From Anaerotignum sp. (GTDB lineage Bacteria; Bacillota; Clostridia; Lachnospirales; Anaerotignaceae), in contig NZ_DAOUQB010000024.1 of NCBI RefSeq assembly GCF_030625865.1, positions 1 through 49,013 of the forward strand: a stretch of DNA of 49,013 nucleotides. The letters are read 5' to 3'. Numbering within the stretch: position 1 is the stretch's first letter; each line of letters starts with the position of its first letter. The notes beneath the pieces were generated by a model. The model was not told the origin of the DNA, did not search any database, and worked only from the letters and a program-made list of their open reading frames with translations. Shown one piece after another: positions 37,866 to 46,143 of the stretch. The position numbers were made by a program, and so were the translations under genes.

Positions 37866-40625
37866 TCATTTTTTCGCAGACTGTAACAAGCCATCACTGT
37901 TAAACGTAAGTTTTACAGTTTTGCCTACTGCCAAGTCATTCAATTTATCTGTATCAATGCCGCTGATGCTAATCGTTGGCTTATTAACGGTATTAAACGT
38001 AAATTTATGGCCATCTGCTGTGAGAATTCGTAATGTGTGGTCATCCTCATCATATTCCTGGAAGGCGCCCTCAGCAGCTCTGGTATAAACGTTAATTCGC
38101 TCAACCATATCCTTTTCTGTTAAACTCACTTCTGCATATATAGTAATATCTTCATCATCTATTGCCTCTTTTACACGGTCCAAAGAAGTTGTTGTCATAC
38201 TAAAATTATGAACCTCTGTATCCGAGCGGCTCATCCATCCGTAAACTTTAGAACTTCCCGTAAATTTCAAACCGTTTTCAGCGGATTCCGCAGTCCCTTT
38301 TTCATCAATAAGCCCTTTTTCATAGGCATTTTCATTAACTGCAATTTTTTGCACAATGCCATCGCTATCAAAGCTTAGTTTGAGAGTAGAACCTACATAG
38401 CCCGATGTTCCAATATCCTCGTAGGTATAATCATCCGTTCCTGTAGATGGCTTCCTTTTTGTGGTAAAGGTGATTTTTTTACCATCACTGGTTATAAGAA
38501 TCAGTTCTCTTTCATCAATATCGTAAGAATCTAACTTGCCGATGGCAGAAGTCGGTCTTGCTTCAATAGACTGGATCACATTTTTGCTGTCAGCCTTAAT
38601 CTCTGCATAAAGGGTAACCCCGCTGGATTCTGCCATCTTTTTAAATACTGTTAAAGAACTTACTTTAGAGCCTAGAACAGTTAGAGGATATTTTACCGTA
38701 TTTCCGTCAGAATCCGTACCAGTAATGGCATCCACATCTTTATCCTCACTAATTTTTACATTATATTGGTCTAATAAAGTATAGGACACAGAGGAATTTT
38801 TAAATTTCAAAGTATTTCCGGAAAGTGAAGCAATCTCCGCCTTCCTCTCTGCGACGGAGTCATCGCCGGATGCCCATGCAGATTTTTTTGTAGACAAATA
38901 TACCTTATTTATTTTCCCCCCGCTGTTAAATAACACCCAGGAATAGACAGTTTCATCATTTCTATCGTTTGTATCAAAGTAGCTTTCTGCATTGGAAATT
39001 TTGCACGATACCCACTCTTCGTCATCGTCATCCCACTTGTAAAAAGTAATATTGGATACAGGGTTTGTAGAGCCAAATTTATAAGTTATCTTGTCATCGC
39101 CTACTCCCAAAATCATTTGAGAATCCGTAAAATTCTTCACCTTATAAGTTGTTACGGAAGTATTGTTGTCAGCAGTAAAGCTTTCCTCAGATACTACTAC
39201 TTTTGTTGCTTTTCCTTCTTTGTTTACCGTAACCTTAGTATAAACAGTTCCGCTGTTTGCCAAAGACTTCAACTGTGACAAAGAAACAGACTTATCATTA
39301 TTGTAAAATTTACATGCAGAATCAAAATAAATCATATTGGTAGCACTTGAGTCGGTGGGGCTATAGGTAATATAGGTATTTTCCATATTTTCTACAGTAC
39401 CCGTTCTTGTATATTGTTCCGAAAAAGTCACATAAACCTCTGTAACAGTAGTCTTTTCCACCTGGGTTGTGTATCCGCTGCTGTCTTTGCCTTTTTCAAC
39501 GGTGGTTTTGGTATTAATGCCTGCATAAGCATATTTATCATTGTTTTCGTCTAATTTTTCTTCCAGTTCTGATCTTCGAACACTTTTGTTATCTAAATAA
39601 AACAGACATCCACTTGCAAAATCTAATTTTTCACTTTCTCCGGTATTATCATTCTCAATAGTAATTACATCACTCTTTAAAGAAGTGATATAACCTGTGA
39701 TATTATATTTTTCCTGCATGGTAGATCCTTCTTGCACACGTATTGTTTCCAAAGAACCACTATTATAAGTAAAACTGATCTTATCCCCAGACTTTAAACG
39801 TGATAGAGACAATTCCTGCTTGGTGTTTCCATTATAAACCTTTACAAGGTCAGGCACCGCATAAAAAAACAATGAATCCCCGCTATCTGTTTTTATAGTC
39901 AGTTTATAGGTACTGCCACTTCCCTCAAAATCAGTAATCGTTCCTGTGGTCTCCGTTCCATTTTTTAATATTTCGTAGGCTTTATTCAGCATGACAGCCA
40001 TTTCTGCACGATTAATATTATTTTTGGGATTAAAATTATTGTTGTTGTCCCCGCTTATGATTTCAAGACGTGCCAAAAGATCGACTAAAATAATGGAATC
40101 GGAAGAAATACTCCAAGAATCATTAAATTTTTTGGCTGCCTGTGTATCTCTATCTATGTCGTAGCGTACTGCCATTGCATTACCAAACATCTTTGCAACG
40201 TCTTCTCTTGTAGCAAGATTACTGGTTTTGCCACTCATAAACTTTGCCACATCTGCTGTGGTAATAATACTGTTTTCCAACCCGTAAGAAACAGCACTTT
40301 GTGCCCAAGTTGGAATATTATATGATTGCATAAAAGAAGTATATTTGTATTGTACCGATGCATCCATCTGTTTCGCTGTTCCAGTTTTTACTAAAACAGA
40401 ATATAACATTTGGATTGCTTCACAATATGTAACGTTATTTTTTGCACGGAATGTGTTATCCTCATATCCGCTTAACAATCCTAAATCGGCAACGCTATTA
40501 ATGACTGTTTTTGCGCCATCCCATGGGACATCGCTGATATCTTTAAAATTTGCGGCATATCCTGTCACTCCCATGCAGGAAGATGCCATCACCGCTGCCA
40601 AAGCCAGTGCCATTTTCTTTTTCAT
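37866..40625 (-). CDS. large SLH-domain surface protein
   Basis: A 919-residue protein: signal peptide MKKKMALALAAVMASSCMGVTGYAA, then three S-layer homology repeats in residues ~27-235 (ANFKDISDVPWDGAKTVINSVADLGLLSGYEDNTFRAKNNVTYCEAIQ..., ..., FNPKNNINRAEMAVMLNKAYEIL). The rest (~240-919) is a series of beta domains with recurrent phrases (GNTVKYPLTVLGSKV, YDIDERELILITSDGKKITF, YDEDDHTLRILTADGHKFTF) like DUF-type repeats of Clostridia surface proteins. It likely anchors to secondary wall polymer. An AGGGGG site precedes the ATG. The 353-bp upstream gap (40,626-40,978) holds AT-rich sequence and a terminator, no ORF. Confidence 0.93.
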   Translation of the reverse strand: MKKKMALALAAVMASSCMGVTGYAANFKDISDVPWDGAKTVINSVADLGLLSGYEDNTFRAKNNVTYCEAIQMLYSVLVKTGTAKQMDASVQYKYTSFMQSYNIPTWAQSAVSYGLENSIITTADVAKFMSGKTSNLATREDVAKMFGNAMAVRYDIDRDTQAAKKFNDSWSISSDSIILVDLLARLEIISGDNNNNFNPKNNINRAEMAVMLNKAYEILKNGTETTGTITDFEGSGSTYKLTIKTDSGDSLFFYAVPDLVKVYNGNTKQELSLSRLKSGDKISFTYNSGSLETIRVQEGSTMQEKYNITGYITSLKSDVITIENDNTGESEKLDFASGCLFYLDNKSVRRSELEEKLDENNDKYAYAGINTKTTVEKGKDSSGYTTQVEKTTVTEVYVTFSEQYTRTGTVENMENTYITYSPTDSSATNMIYFDSACKFYNNDKSVSLSQLKSLANSGTVYTKVTVNKEGKATKVVVSEESFTADNNTSVTTYKVKNFTDSQMILGVGDDKITYKFGSTNPVSNITFYKWDDDDEEWVSCKISNAESYFDTNDRNDETVYSWVLFNSGGKINKVYLSTKKSAWASGDDSVAERKAEIASLSGNTLKFKNSSVSYTLLDQYNVKISEDKDVDAITGTDSDGNTVKYPLTVLGSKVSSLTVFKKMAESSGVTLYAEIKADSKNVIQSIEARPTSAIGKLDSYDIDERELILITSDGKKITFTTKRKPSTGTDDYTYEDIGTSGYVGSTLKLSFDSDGIVQKIAVNENAYEKGLIDEKGTAESAENGLKFTGSSKVYGWMSRSDTEVHNFSMTTTSLDRVKEAIDDEDITIYAEVSLTEKDMVERINVYTRAAEGAFQEYDEDDHTLRILTADGHKFTFNTVNKPTISISGIDTDKLNDLAVGKTVKLTFNSDGLLQSAKK

Positions 40626-40892
40626 GAATTTACCCCCTTATATTCTTTTGGAGATTCCATATTTTACTCTTAATCACAAGTTTAACATATATTTTAAGAC
40701 ATGCCTAGACCTTTCCATCTTAAGGATTTATTAATTGCTTACAAATTAGCAGAAAAAGGAATTTTTTTTCTTACAAATTTACCATAAACACCAAAAGTAT
40801 CACATTTATGAAAATAGTGGACATTTTTTTCTTTTATTATTGAGGAATAAATTACCACATATTTAATAAAAATTTGGCTCTTTATTTTTTTT

Positions 40893-40951
40893 AAAAAAGC
40901 CCAGTTTTTGTAATTTTTATTGACAAGAAATTACAAAAGCTGAGGCTTTTT
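40893..40951. terminator. long terminator shared by the SLH and lipoprotein genes
   Basis: AAAAAAGCCCAGTTTTTGTAATTT pairs with AAATTACAAAAGCTGAGGCTTTTT across an 11-base loop, with A/T runs on both sides. It ends the leftward lipoprotein gene about 30 bp past its stop. Confidence 0.8.
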
Positions 40952-40978
40952 AACCTTTTGGAATTCAATTTTCTTCAT

Positions 40979-41368
40979 TTATTTTGCTCGTTTTCGTTCC
41001 ATCTCTTCCACCAAAGAAACAATTTTTTGGTTGGTGGTGATAGACGTATTATTAATATATTCATCCGCCTGCCGTGCAGCATTATCCGCTTCCCGGATAA
41101 TTCTGGTGGCATCATCCTCCATTCCCTCTTCTATGCGTAAACCAATAATTGCCGTATGCCCTTCAACAACTACCGCATTTCCAGAAATCCCATTAATTTG
41201 ATGTAGCAGATTTTTAATGCTTAATGCTCGCTCCTGAAACGTTTTTTCACCTAACATTTCATCTGCCTTGACTAAATGCGCTCCAGCCAAATTATTCTCT
41301 GTTACCTTTGGAGAACATCCACTGCAAACTAATATTGATAATATAATAGCACTCAGTTTTTTCCACAT
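40979..41368 (-). CDS. YhcN/YlaJ-family sporulation lipoprotein
   Basis: A 129-residue protein with signal peptide MWKKLSAIILSILVCSGC and lipobox VCSGC. The mature part has the YhcN/YlaJ features: FQERALSIKNLLHQINGISGNAVVVEGHTAIIGLRIEEGMEDDATRIIREADNAARQAD, with the charged helical end. Members are found in spore membranes. GGGAGG lies about nine bases upstream. A sigma-G-like promoter just upstream (41392-41420) agrees with forespore expression known for B. subtilis yhcN. Confidence 0.92.
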   Translation of the reverse strand: MWKKLSAIILSILVCSGCSPKVTENNLAGAHLVKADEMLGEKTFQERALSIKNLLHQINGISGNAVVVEGHTAIIGLRIEEGMEDDATRIIREADNAARQADEYINNTSITTNQKIVSLVEEMERKRAK

Positions 41369-41391
41369 TTTTCGCCGCCTCCCTTTTTCTT

Positions 41392-41420
41392 TAGTATGTC
41401 ATGAAAACAAAGATTTATGA
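41392..41420 (-). promoter_or_regulatory. sigma-G-like promoter of the spore lipoprotein gene
   Basis: Minus-strand CATACTA (41392-41398) is a perfect sigma-G/F-type -10 (CATAMTA); TCATA (41416-41420) 17 bp upstream matches 4 of 5 positions of the GHATR -35. Start site about 15 bp before the ATG's ribosome site. Confidence 0.6.
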
Positions 41421-41443
41421 AAAGCAACTTATGGCTGAAATTT

Positions 41444-41472
41444 TTGAATTTTGCCCTAAAATAGGGTATACT
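41444..41472 (+). promoter_or_regulatory. sigma-A promoter of the 55-residue membrane protein
   Basis: TTGAAT (41444-41449), 17 bp, TATACT (41467-41472). The palindrome CCCTA-AAA-TAGGG (41454-41466) fills most of the spacer and could be an operator. Confidence 0.6.
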
Positions 41473-41499
41473 TATTTTAAATACGAAGGAGGAAAATTC

Positions 41500-41667
41500 A
41501 TGGAGTCTAAAACGAGAAACCATTATCGTATTGCTGTAAAGGATATTCATGCTTCACCAGAAAACGGAATTTATATTACAAAAAACGAAGCAGCAAAATT
41601 TTGTATTTTTGGTAGTATTCTATTTTTATTTTTAACAATTTTTGCTGCTTTCCTAGGAAAAAAATAA
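41500..41667 (+). CDS. small single-pass membrane protein
   Basis: A 55-residue protein: MESKTRNHYRIAVKDIHASPENGIYITKNEAAKFCIFGSILFLFLTIFAAFLGKK. The N-terminal part is soluble with alternating hydrophobic residues, the last ~20 residues form a membrane helix. The start at 41500 is set by AGGAGG seven bases upstream; a longer in-frame ORF begins upstream of the promoter. No family known. It sits alone between the spore lipoprotein gene and ychF. Confidence 0.7.
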   Translation: MESKTRNHYRIAVKDIHASPENGIYITKNEAAKFCIFGSILFLFLTIFAAFLGKK

Positions 41668-41686
41668 TGTCTGCCTTACTTCTTCC

Positions 41687-41715
41687 TTGCCAATTCATTG
41701 CCTTTTCGTTATAAT
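41687..41715 (+). promoter_or_regulatory. sigma-A promoter of ychF
   Basis: TTGCCA (41687-41692), 17 bp, TATAAT (41710-41715); ATG of ychF at 41756. Confidence 0.7.
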
Positions 41716-41755
41716 GATTTCAGTATGAGCGAAACCCATGGAAAGGAAGAATAAC

Positions 41756-42853
41756 ATGAAACTCGGTATTGTAGGTCTGCCCAATGTGGGCAAAAGTACC
41801 TTATTTAATTCAATGACATTGGGAAAAGCAGAAGCGGCAAATTATCCATTCTGCACAATCGACCCTAATGTAGGCGTAGTAACCGTTCCCGATGAACGTT
41901 TGACAAAATTGGCTGAAATGCACACATCCGCAAAAGTTGTTCCCGCAGTAATCGAATTTGTTGATATTGCAGGCTTGGTTCGCGGGGCAAGCAAAGGAGA
42001 AGGATTAGGAAATAAATTCCTCTCTCATATTCGTGAAGTCGATGCCATCGTCCACGTTGTCCGTTGTTTCGAGGATGCCAATGTGGTACATGTAGACGGT
42101 TCTGTTGATCCCATTCGAGATATTGAAACCATCAATTTGGAGTTAGTATTCTCCGATTTAGAAATTTTAGATCGCCGAATTGCAAAAACGGGAAAAATGG
42201 CAAAAGCAGATAAATCCTTACAGCATGAAATGGATATTTTGCAAAAATTGAAAGACGCTTTGGAACAGGGCATTTCTGTAAGAGCAATGGAATTTGATAC
42301 CCCTGAAGATAAAGCTTTTGTAGAAACCCTTACGTTGCTCACTTCAAAACCCGTATTATACGCAGCCAATGTACTGGAAGATCACTTGGCTGATGACGGT
42401 GCTAGCAATCCTTTCGTAGAAAAAGTGAGAGAATATGCCAAAATTGAAGGTAGCGAAGTATTTGTACTTTGCGCAAAAATTGAAGAGGAAATTTCAGATT
42501 TAGACGAAGCGGATAAAAAAGAATTTCTGGAAGAATTGGGTGTGGAAACCAGTGGTCTTGACCGTCTGATTGCCGCAAGCTATAAACTTCTGGGCTTGAT
42601 CAGCTTCTTAACTGCCGGGCCTCAAGAAACTCGTGCTTGGACAATTGTAAACGGAACAAAAGCGCCCCAAGCGGCAGGCAAAATTCATAGTGATTTTGAG
42701 CGTGGCTTTATTCGTGCGGAAGTTGTTGCCTATAACGATTTAGTACATGCCGGTTCCAATACAGCGGCAAAAGAACAAGGCTTACTTCGTTCTGAAGGCA
42801 AGGATTATGTTTTCAAAGACGGAGATGTTGTTCTCTTCCGCTTTAATGTTTAA
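41756..42853 (+). CDS. ychF: redox-regulated ATPase YchF
   Basis: A 365-residue protein of the Obg/YchF family: MKLGIVGLPNVGKSTLFNSMT (P-loop), DIAGLVRGASKGEGLGNKFLSHIREVDAIVHVVRCFE (G3 region), a coiled-coil insertion (~120-200), and the C-terminal TGS-type domain ending YNDLVHAGSNTAAKEQGLLRSEGKDYVFKDGDVVLFRFNV. It binds ATP rather than GTP and associates with ribosomes. The start at 41756 has AAGGAAG eight bases upstream. Independent transcription unit with promoter and terminator. Confidence 0.96.
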   Translation: MKLGIVGLPNVGKSTLFNSMTLGKAEAANYPFCTIDPNVGVVTVPDERLTKLAEMHTSAKVVPAVIEFVDIAGLVRGASKGEGLGNKFLSHIREVDAIVHVVRCFEDANVVHVDGSVDPIRDIETINLELVFSDLEILDRRIAKTGKMAKADKSLQHEMDILQKLKDALEQGISVRAMEFDTPEDKAFVETLTLLTSKPVLYAANVLEDHLADDGASNPFVEKVREYAKIEGSEVFVLCAKIEEEISDLDEADKKEFLEELGVETSGLDRLIAASYKLLGLISFLTAGPQETRAWTIVNGTKAPQAAGKIHSDFERGFIRAEVVAYNDLVHAGSNTAAKEQGLLRSEGKDYVFKDGDVVLFRFNV

Positions 42854-42870
42854 TTTTTAAAAAATCTATA

Positions 42871-42907
42871 GAAACCCCTATTTTCATAAGAAAATAGGGG
42901 TTTCTTT
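42871..42907 (+). terminator. terminator of ychF
   Basis: Perfect 15-bp stem GAAACCCCTATTTTC/GAAAATAGGGGTTTC with a 4-base loop, then TTTT; also usable from the left. Confidence 0.9.
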
Positions 42908-42984
42908 TGTAAAAGGCAATAAAAAAACGATAACCATCTTTTATATGATTATCGTTTACTCACGGACTATTTTAAATGAATAAG

Positions 42985-43686
42985 TTACTGTGCTTCTTCA
43001 TTATTTTTATCTTTTTGGGTCTCATCAGAAGAAACTTCTTCTTTGGGACTTTCCCCTTCTACCAGCTCTTCTGCAACCTGTTCTGCTTCTTTGTTTTCTT
43101 CATCTTCCTCCAACAAATCGGCATCATAATCCCCCAGGGTGGATTTCAAAAAACTTTCCGCATCATCAATTTGCTCCAACTGCATTTGTAACGAATTAAG
43201 AACCGACTCAACATTTCTAGCATATTCTTCTTCTTCGGCTGAAGGGGTATTGTCTACAGGGGCGGTCTCTGCTTCCTGTTCTTCCATTTCATCCTCGTCA
43301 GTCCAGTCCTCAGCGTAATCTCTGTTTTTTCTTTCTTTCATTTTCTCACGGTAATTTTTTACATCCGTCTTGAAACCATCCATCATTTCTGCCATACGGA
43401 ACGCCGTACTTCTTACTTTAGGTTCAAAATCCTCAGCCTTTTCAGAAGCCTTATTCGCCATATCTTTTACTATTGGCTGAATTTTTTCCGCCTTTTCTCC
43501 TACCGCTTTGGCTACAGAGTTTAATGCCTCCCCAGCTTTACCTAGAGCATCACCCACGGTTTTACTGATTCCATCTTTATCAATTCCTGAGCTGCTTTGC
43601 AATATAATTAATAATCGCTCTGCCTCATCAACATTGATAATTCCTTTTTCCAGCATATTCAAAATTGCCATGCGTTCTTCCTTCAT
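42985..43686 (-). CDS. internal start of the SHOCT-like protein (233 residues)
   Basis: Within the long fusion ORF, ATG at 43686 is preceded by AGGAGG (43695-43700) at spacing 8, coding EEEE in the fusion. The product would start with a SHOCT-like helix pair (ILNMLEKGIINVDEAERLL), followed by an amphipathic helical region (GDALGKAGEALNSVAKAVGEKAEKIQPIVKDMANKASEKAEDF...) and an acidic tail, unlike anything in WecB. Probably a once separate gene; whether both forms are made cannot be told from sequence alone. Confidence 0.6.
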   Translation of the reverse strand: MKEERMAILNMLEKGIINVDEAERLLIILQSSSGIDKDGISKTVGDALGKAGEALNSVAKAVGEKAEKIQPIVKDMANKASEKAEDFEPKVRSTAFRMAEMMDGFKTDVKNYREKMKERKNRDYAEDWTDEDEMEEQEAETAPVDNTPSAEEEEYARNVESVLNSLQMQLEQIDDAESFLKSTLGDYDADLLEEDEENKEAEQVAEELVEGESPKEEVSSDETQKDKNNEEAQ

Positions 43687-44868
43687 AGGTTGTTCCTCCT
43701 CTTCTTTGGAGTTGTTACAAATATAATATTCATCAGGTTTATTTTCGCTTTTTCCAAAGACAAACAAAATACTTTCCACAATACGTCTTGACGCCTGACC
43801 GTCACCAAAAGGATTTTTCGCTTGTGCCATTTTTTCATATGCCCCTTGATCATCCAAAAGCTCCTTGGCTGCAACATAAATGGCTTCCTCATTGGTTCCC
43901 ACAAGCTTTAGCGTCCCGGCTTCCACTCCTTCCGGCCGCTCTGTAACATTTCGCAGAACCAAAACCGGTTTGCCCATAGAAGGAACCTCCTCTTGTAAAC
44001 CGCCGCTATCGGTCAAAACAAGAAAGGATCGGCACATTAAATTATGCATATCCTTTAAATCCAAGGGTTCCGTCAAATGTATTCTTTCCATCTGACCAAG
44101 GATTTTATGCACCGGTTCCATTACCGCAGGATTTTTATGTACCGCATAAACAACCTCTACATCGGGATATTCTTCTACCAAACGCTTAACGCTACGGCAA
44201 ATGTTTTCCAAAGGGTCCCCAAGATTTTCTCTTCTATGGGCAGTCATAGCGATAACACGTTTGTTTTGAAAATCAATATGATTCAACTCTTCCACGGAAA
44301 AGGTATATTCTTCTTCAATGGTGTGAGATAACGCATCAATCACCGTATTTCCCGTGACAAAAATACTGTTTTCATCAATATTTTCTTTTAAGAGATGTTC
44401 CTTTGCCAAGGGGGTAGGTGCAAAATGCAAATCCGTCAATGCCCCTGTCAACCGACGATTCATCTCCTCAGGAAATGGCTGATATTTATCATAGGTACGC
44501 AATCCCGCTTCCACATGGCCTACTTTTGTTTGGTTATAATAAGCTGCCAACGCCCCCGCAAAGGTAGTCGAGGTATCTCCATGTACCAAAACAATGTCCG
44601 GTTTCTCCTTGGAGATCACCTCTTCCAGCCCCGTTAACGCCCTCGTGGTAATTCCAGCCAGTGTTTGGCGTGTCTGCATAATATCCAGATCGTATGCAGG
44701 TCTGAGATCGAAAATCTCCAGAACCTGATCCAGCATCTCTCTGTGCTGTGCTGTAACACAAACAATACTTTCTATTTGTTCATTTTTTTCCAATTCCTTC
44801 ACAAGGGGGGCCATTTTGATTGCCTCCGGTCTTGTTCCGAAAACACTCATTACTTTAATTTTATTCAT
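42985..44868 (-). CDS. UDP-GlcNAc 2-epimerase fused to a SHOCT-like helical protein
   Basis: A 627-residue ORF. Residues 1-~380 are a complete WecB-type UDP-N-acetylglucosamine 2-epimerase: MNKIKVMSVFGTRPEAIKMAPLV, GHVEAGLRTYDKYQPFPEEMNRRL, AMTAHRRENLG and LTDSGGLQEEVPSMGKPVLVLRNVTERPEG. It makes UDP-ManNAc for wall polymers. From Met395 a second protein begins (MKEERMAILNMLEKGIINVDEAERLLIIL, a SHOCT-like module), then helical repeats and an acidic tail ending KNNEEAQ. An AGGAGG site sits before this Met (spacing 8), so it may also start there (43686). The epimerase itself starts poorly, with GGAG 13 bases from ATG. Confidence 0.9.
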   Translation of the reverse strand: MNKIKVMSVFGTRPEAIKMAPLVKELEKNEQIESIVCVTAQHREMLDQVLEIFDLRPAYDLDIMQTRQTLAGITTRALTGLEEVISKEKPDIVLVHGDTSTTFAGALAAYYNQTKVGHVEAGLRTYDKYQPFPEEMNRRLTGALTDLHFAPTPLAKEHLLKENIDENSIFVTGNTVIDALSHTIEEEYTFSVEELNHIDFQNKRVIAMTAHRRENLGDPLENICRSVKRLVEEYPDVEVVYAVHKNPAVMEPVHKILGQMERIHLTEPLDLKDMHNLMCRSFLVLTDSGGLQEEVPSMGKPVLVLRNVTERPEGVEAGTLKLVGTNEEAIYVAAKELLDDQGAYEKMAQAKNPFGDGQASRRIVESILFVFGKSENKPDEYYICNNSKEEEEQPMKEERMAILNMLEKGIINVDEAERLLIILQSSSGIDKDGISKTVGDALGKAGEALNSVAKAVGEKAEKIQPIVKDMANKASEKAEDFEPKVRSTAFRMAEMMDGFKTDVKNYREKMKERKNRDYAEDWTDEDEMEEQEAETAPVDNTPSAEEEEYARNVESVLNSLQMQLEQIDDAESFLKSTLGDYDADLLEEDEENKEAEQVAEELVEGESPKEEVSSDETQKDKNNEEAQ

Positions 44869-44905
44869 TGTACGAGCCGCGCTCCTTTATATCTAATTTG
44901 AGCTT

Positions 44906-45784
44906 TTATTTAATGTAATTTGTAATGGAACCAATGCCATCAATTTCGCATCTTACCGCATCGCCTTTTTGCAGAAATTTGGGAGGATCAAAGCCCATGC
45001 CAACCCCTGCGGGAGTACCCATAGCAATCATAGTACCTGCCTTCAGCGTCATGCCCTGAGAAAGCTGGCTAATCACTTCTGCAATGCCAGTAATCATCAT
45101 GGCTGTATTACTATCTTGTCTTAACTCATCATTTACAAAACAACGAATCCCCAACGCCGGTGGATTCTCAAACTCGTTTTTCGTCACAATCCAAGGCCCT
45201 ATGGCTGTAAACTCATCTAAGCCTTTTCCAAAATACCATTGTTTATGCGCAGTCTGTAAATTTCTTGCACTAAAATCATTGATAATGGTATATCCAAAAA
45301 CATAATCAAAGGCATCTTTTTGGGAAACATTTCTTGCATCCTTGCCAATGACTACGCCCAGCTCAACCTCATAATCCAAGCCATCCACGATGTCCCAATG
45401 GCCATCAATCATCTCTTCATCGGAAACAGCAAGATTTACACGCTTAGAAAAATAAATGGGAACCGGTCTTTCCCCACCAAATGCTTCATCATGGAACTTC
45501 GCAGCTTCCTCCGCATGGGCATAATAATTAATCCCCAGACAAATGATATCCTGCTTGGGAACGGGAATGGGAGAAATGATCTTTACCTCTCTCACAGGGA
45601 TACCCCGCATCAATTCCTTATTTTTCTCTAACTTTTTTTCTTTTTCCGGTGTCATCAAATCTAAAAATTCATTCATATTATGTGCAGTACAGCCCAGATA
45701 ATTTACAGGCACTATTTCCAAACCATCATTTTTCAATACACCGACTTCTACTCTGCCACCACGTTTAAATGTTAAAACCCTCAT
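44906..45784 (-). CDS. fumarylacetoacetate hydrolase family protein
   Basis: A 292-residue protein starting MRVLTFKRGGRVEVGVLKNDGLEIV. The catalytic domain shows IICLGINYYAHAEEAAKF, PIYFSKRVNLAVSDEEMI, VDGLDYEVELGVVIGKDARNVS (metal-binding Glu residues) and FGYTIINDFSARNLQ, ending GMGFDPPKFLQKGDAVRCEIDGIGSITN. Family members cleave or decarboxylate diketone-type acids; the substrate is unknown (oxaloacetate, fumarylpyruvate and others occur). The start at 45784 has GGAGG nine bases upstream. The epimerase gene follows by 38 bp, so they may share a transcript. Confidence 0.93.
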   Translation of the reverse strand: MRVLTFKRGGRVEVGVLKNDGLEIVPVNYLGCTAHNMNEFLDLMTPEKEKKLEKNKELMRGIPVREVKIISPIPVPKQDIICLGINYYAHAEEAAKFHDEAFGGERPVPIYFSKRVNLAVSDEEMIDGHWDIVDGLDYEVELGVVIGKDARNVSQKDAFDYVFGYTIINDFSARNLQTAHKQWYFGKGLDEFTAIGPWIVTKNEFENPPALGIRCFVNDELRQDSNTAMMITGIAEVISQLSQGMTLKAGTMIAMGTPAGVGMGFDPPKFLQKGDAVRCEIDGIGSITNYIK

Positions 45785-45901
45785 ATCAAACACCCTCCTT
45801 TTTTCCGTTTTCTTTCGTAAACGAATTTACTTCTAGTATACATCATACCATAAAATATGTACAAAGCAAAGAACATTCCTAAGTTTCAAAAAGTATACAC
45901 A

Positions 45902-45952
45902 TGCATATAAGATACTTCCCCCTCTCGATTTTTGCATAAATATACTTCCCCC
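45902..45952. repeat. 20-bp direct repeat upstream of argG
   Basis: TGCATATAAGATACTTCCCCC (45902-45922) and TGCATAAATATACTTCCCCC (45933-45952) differ by one gap and two bases. They lie about 105 bp upstream of the argG promoter, in a region (45,785-46,143) that holds no credible gene. Possible regulator-binding site, unidentified. Confidence 0.5.
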
Positions 45953-46057
45953 ATTCATTAATCCCATTAAAATTTGACAAAACTTTATTGCAGAAAAGAG
46001 GCATTTTAAGACTAATAGACAAAAATTCTCTTTTGTTTTTATTTTTGCTGTTTTCTA

Positions 46058-46086
46058 TTGCATTCTATTCTTTCATTATGTATAAT
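46058..46086 (+). promoter_or_regulatory. sigma-A promoter of argGH
   Basis: TTGCAT (46058-46063), 17 bp, TATAAT (46081-46086). It lies inside the in-frame extension upstream of argG, which shows that the extension is not coding. Confidence 0.75.
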
Positions 46087-46114
46087 TCATTTATATTATT
46101 CATTTGGAATTCAT
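46085..46114. promoter_or_regulatory. probable ArgR (AhrC) half-sites over the argG start region
   Basis: Three ATTCAT copies (46085-46090, 46098-46103, 46109-46114), complement ATGAAT, spaced 13 and 11 bp from the -10 into the leader. The ARG box half-site is close to TGAATAAT; the middle copy reads ATGAATAAT on the minus strand. Arginine biosynthesis genes are usually repressed by ArgR, so this is the expected place. Confidence 0.55.
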
Positions 46115-46143
46115 TTTTGAAATATAAGGAGGATAAAATAATT

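Noticed and set aside
45988-46143. In-frame 52-codon N-terminal extension of argG
   Set aside because: A good promoter lies inside it, and a proper ribosome site and conserved start ([12 protein letters not shown]) occur at 46144.
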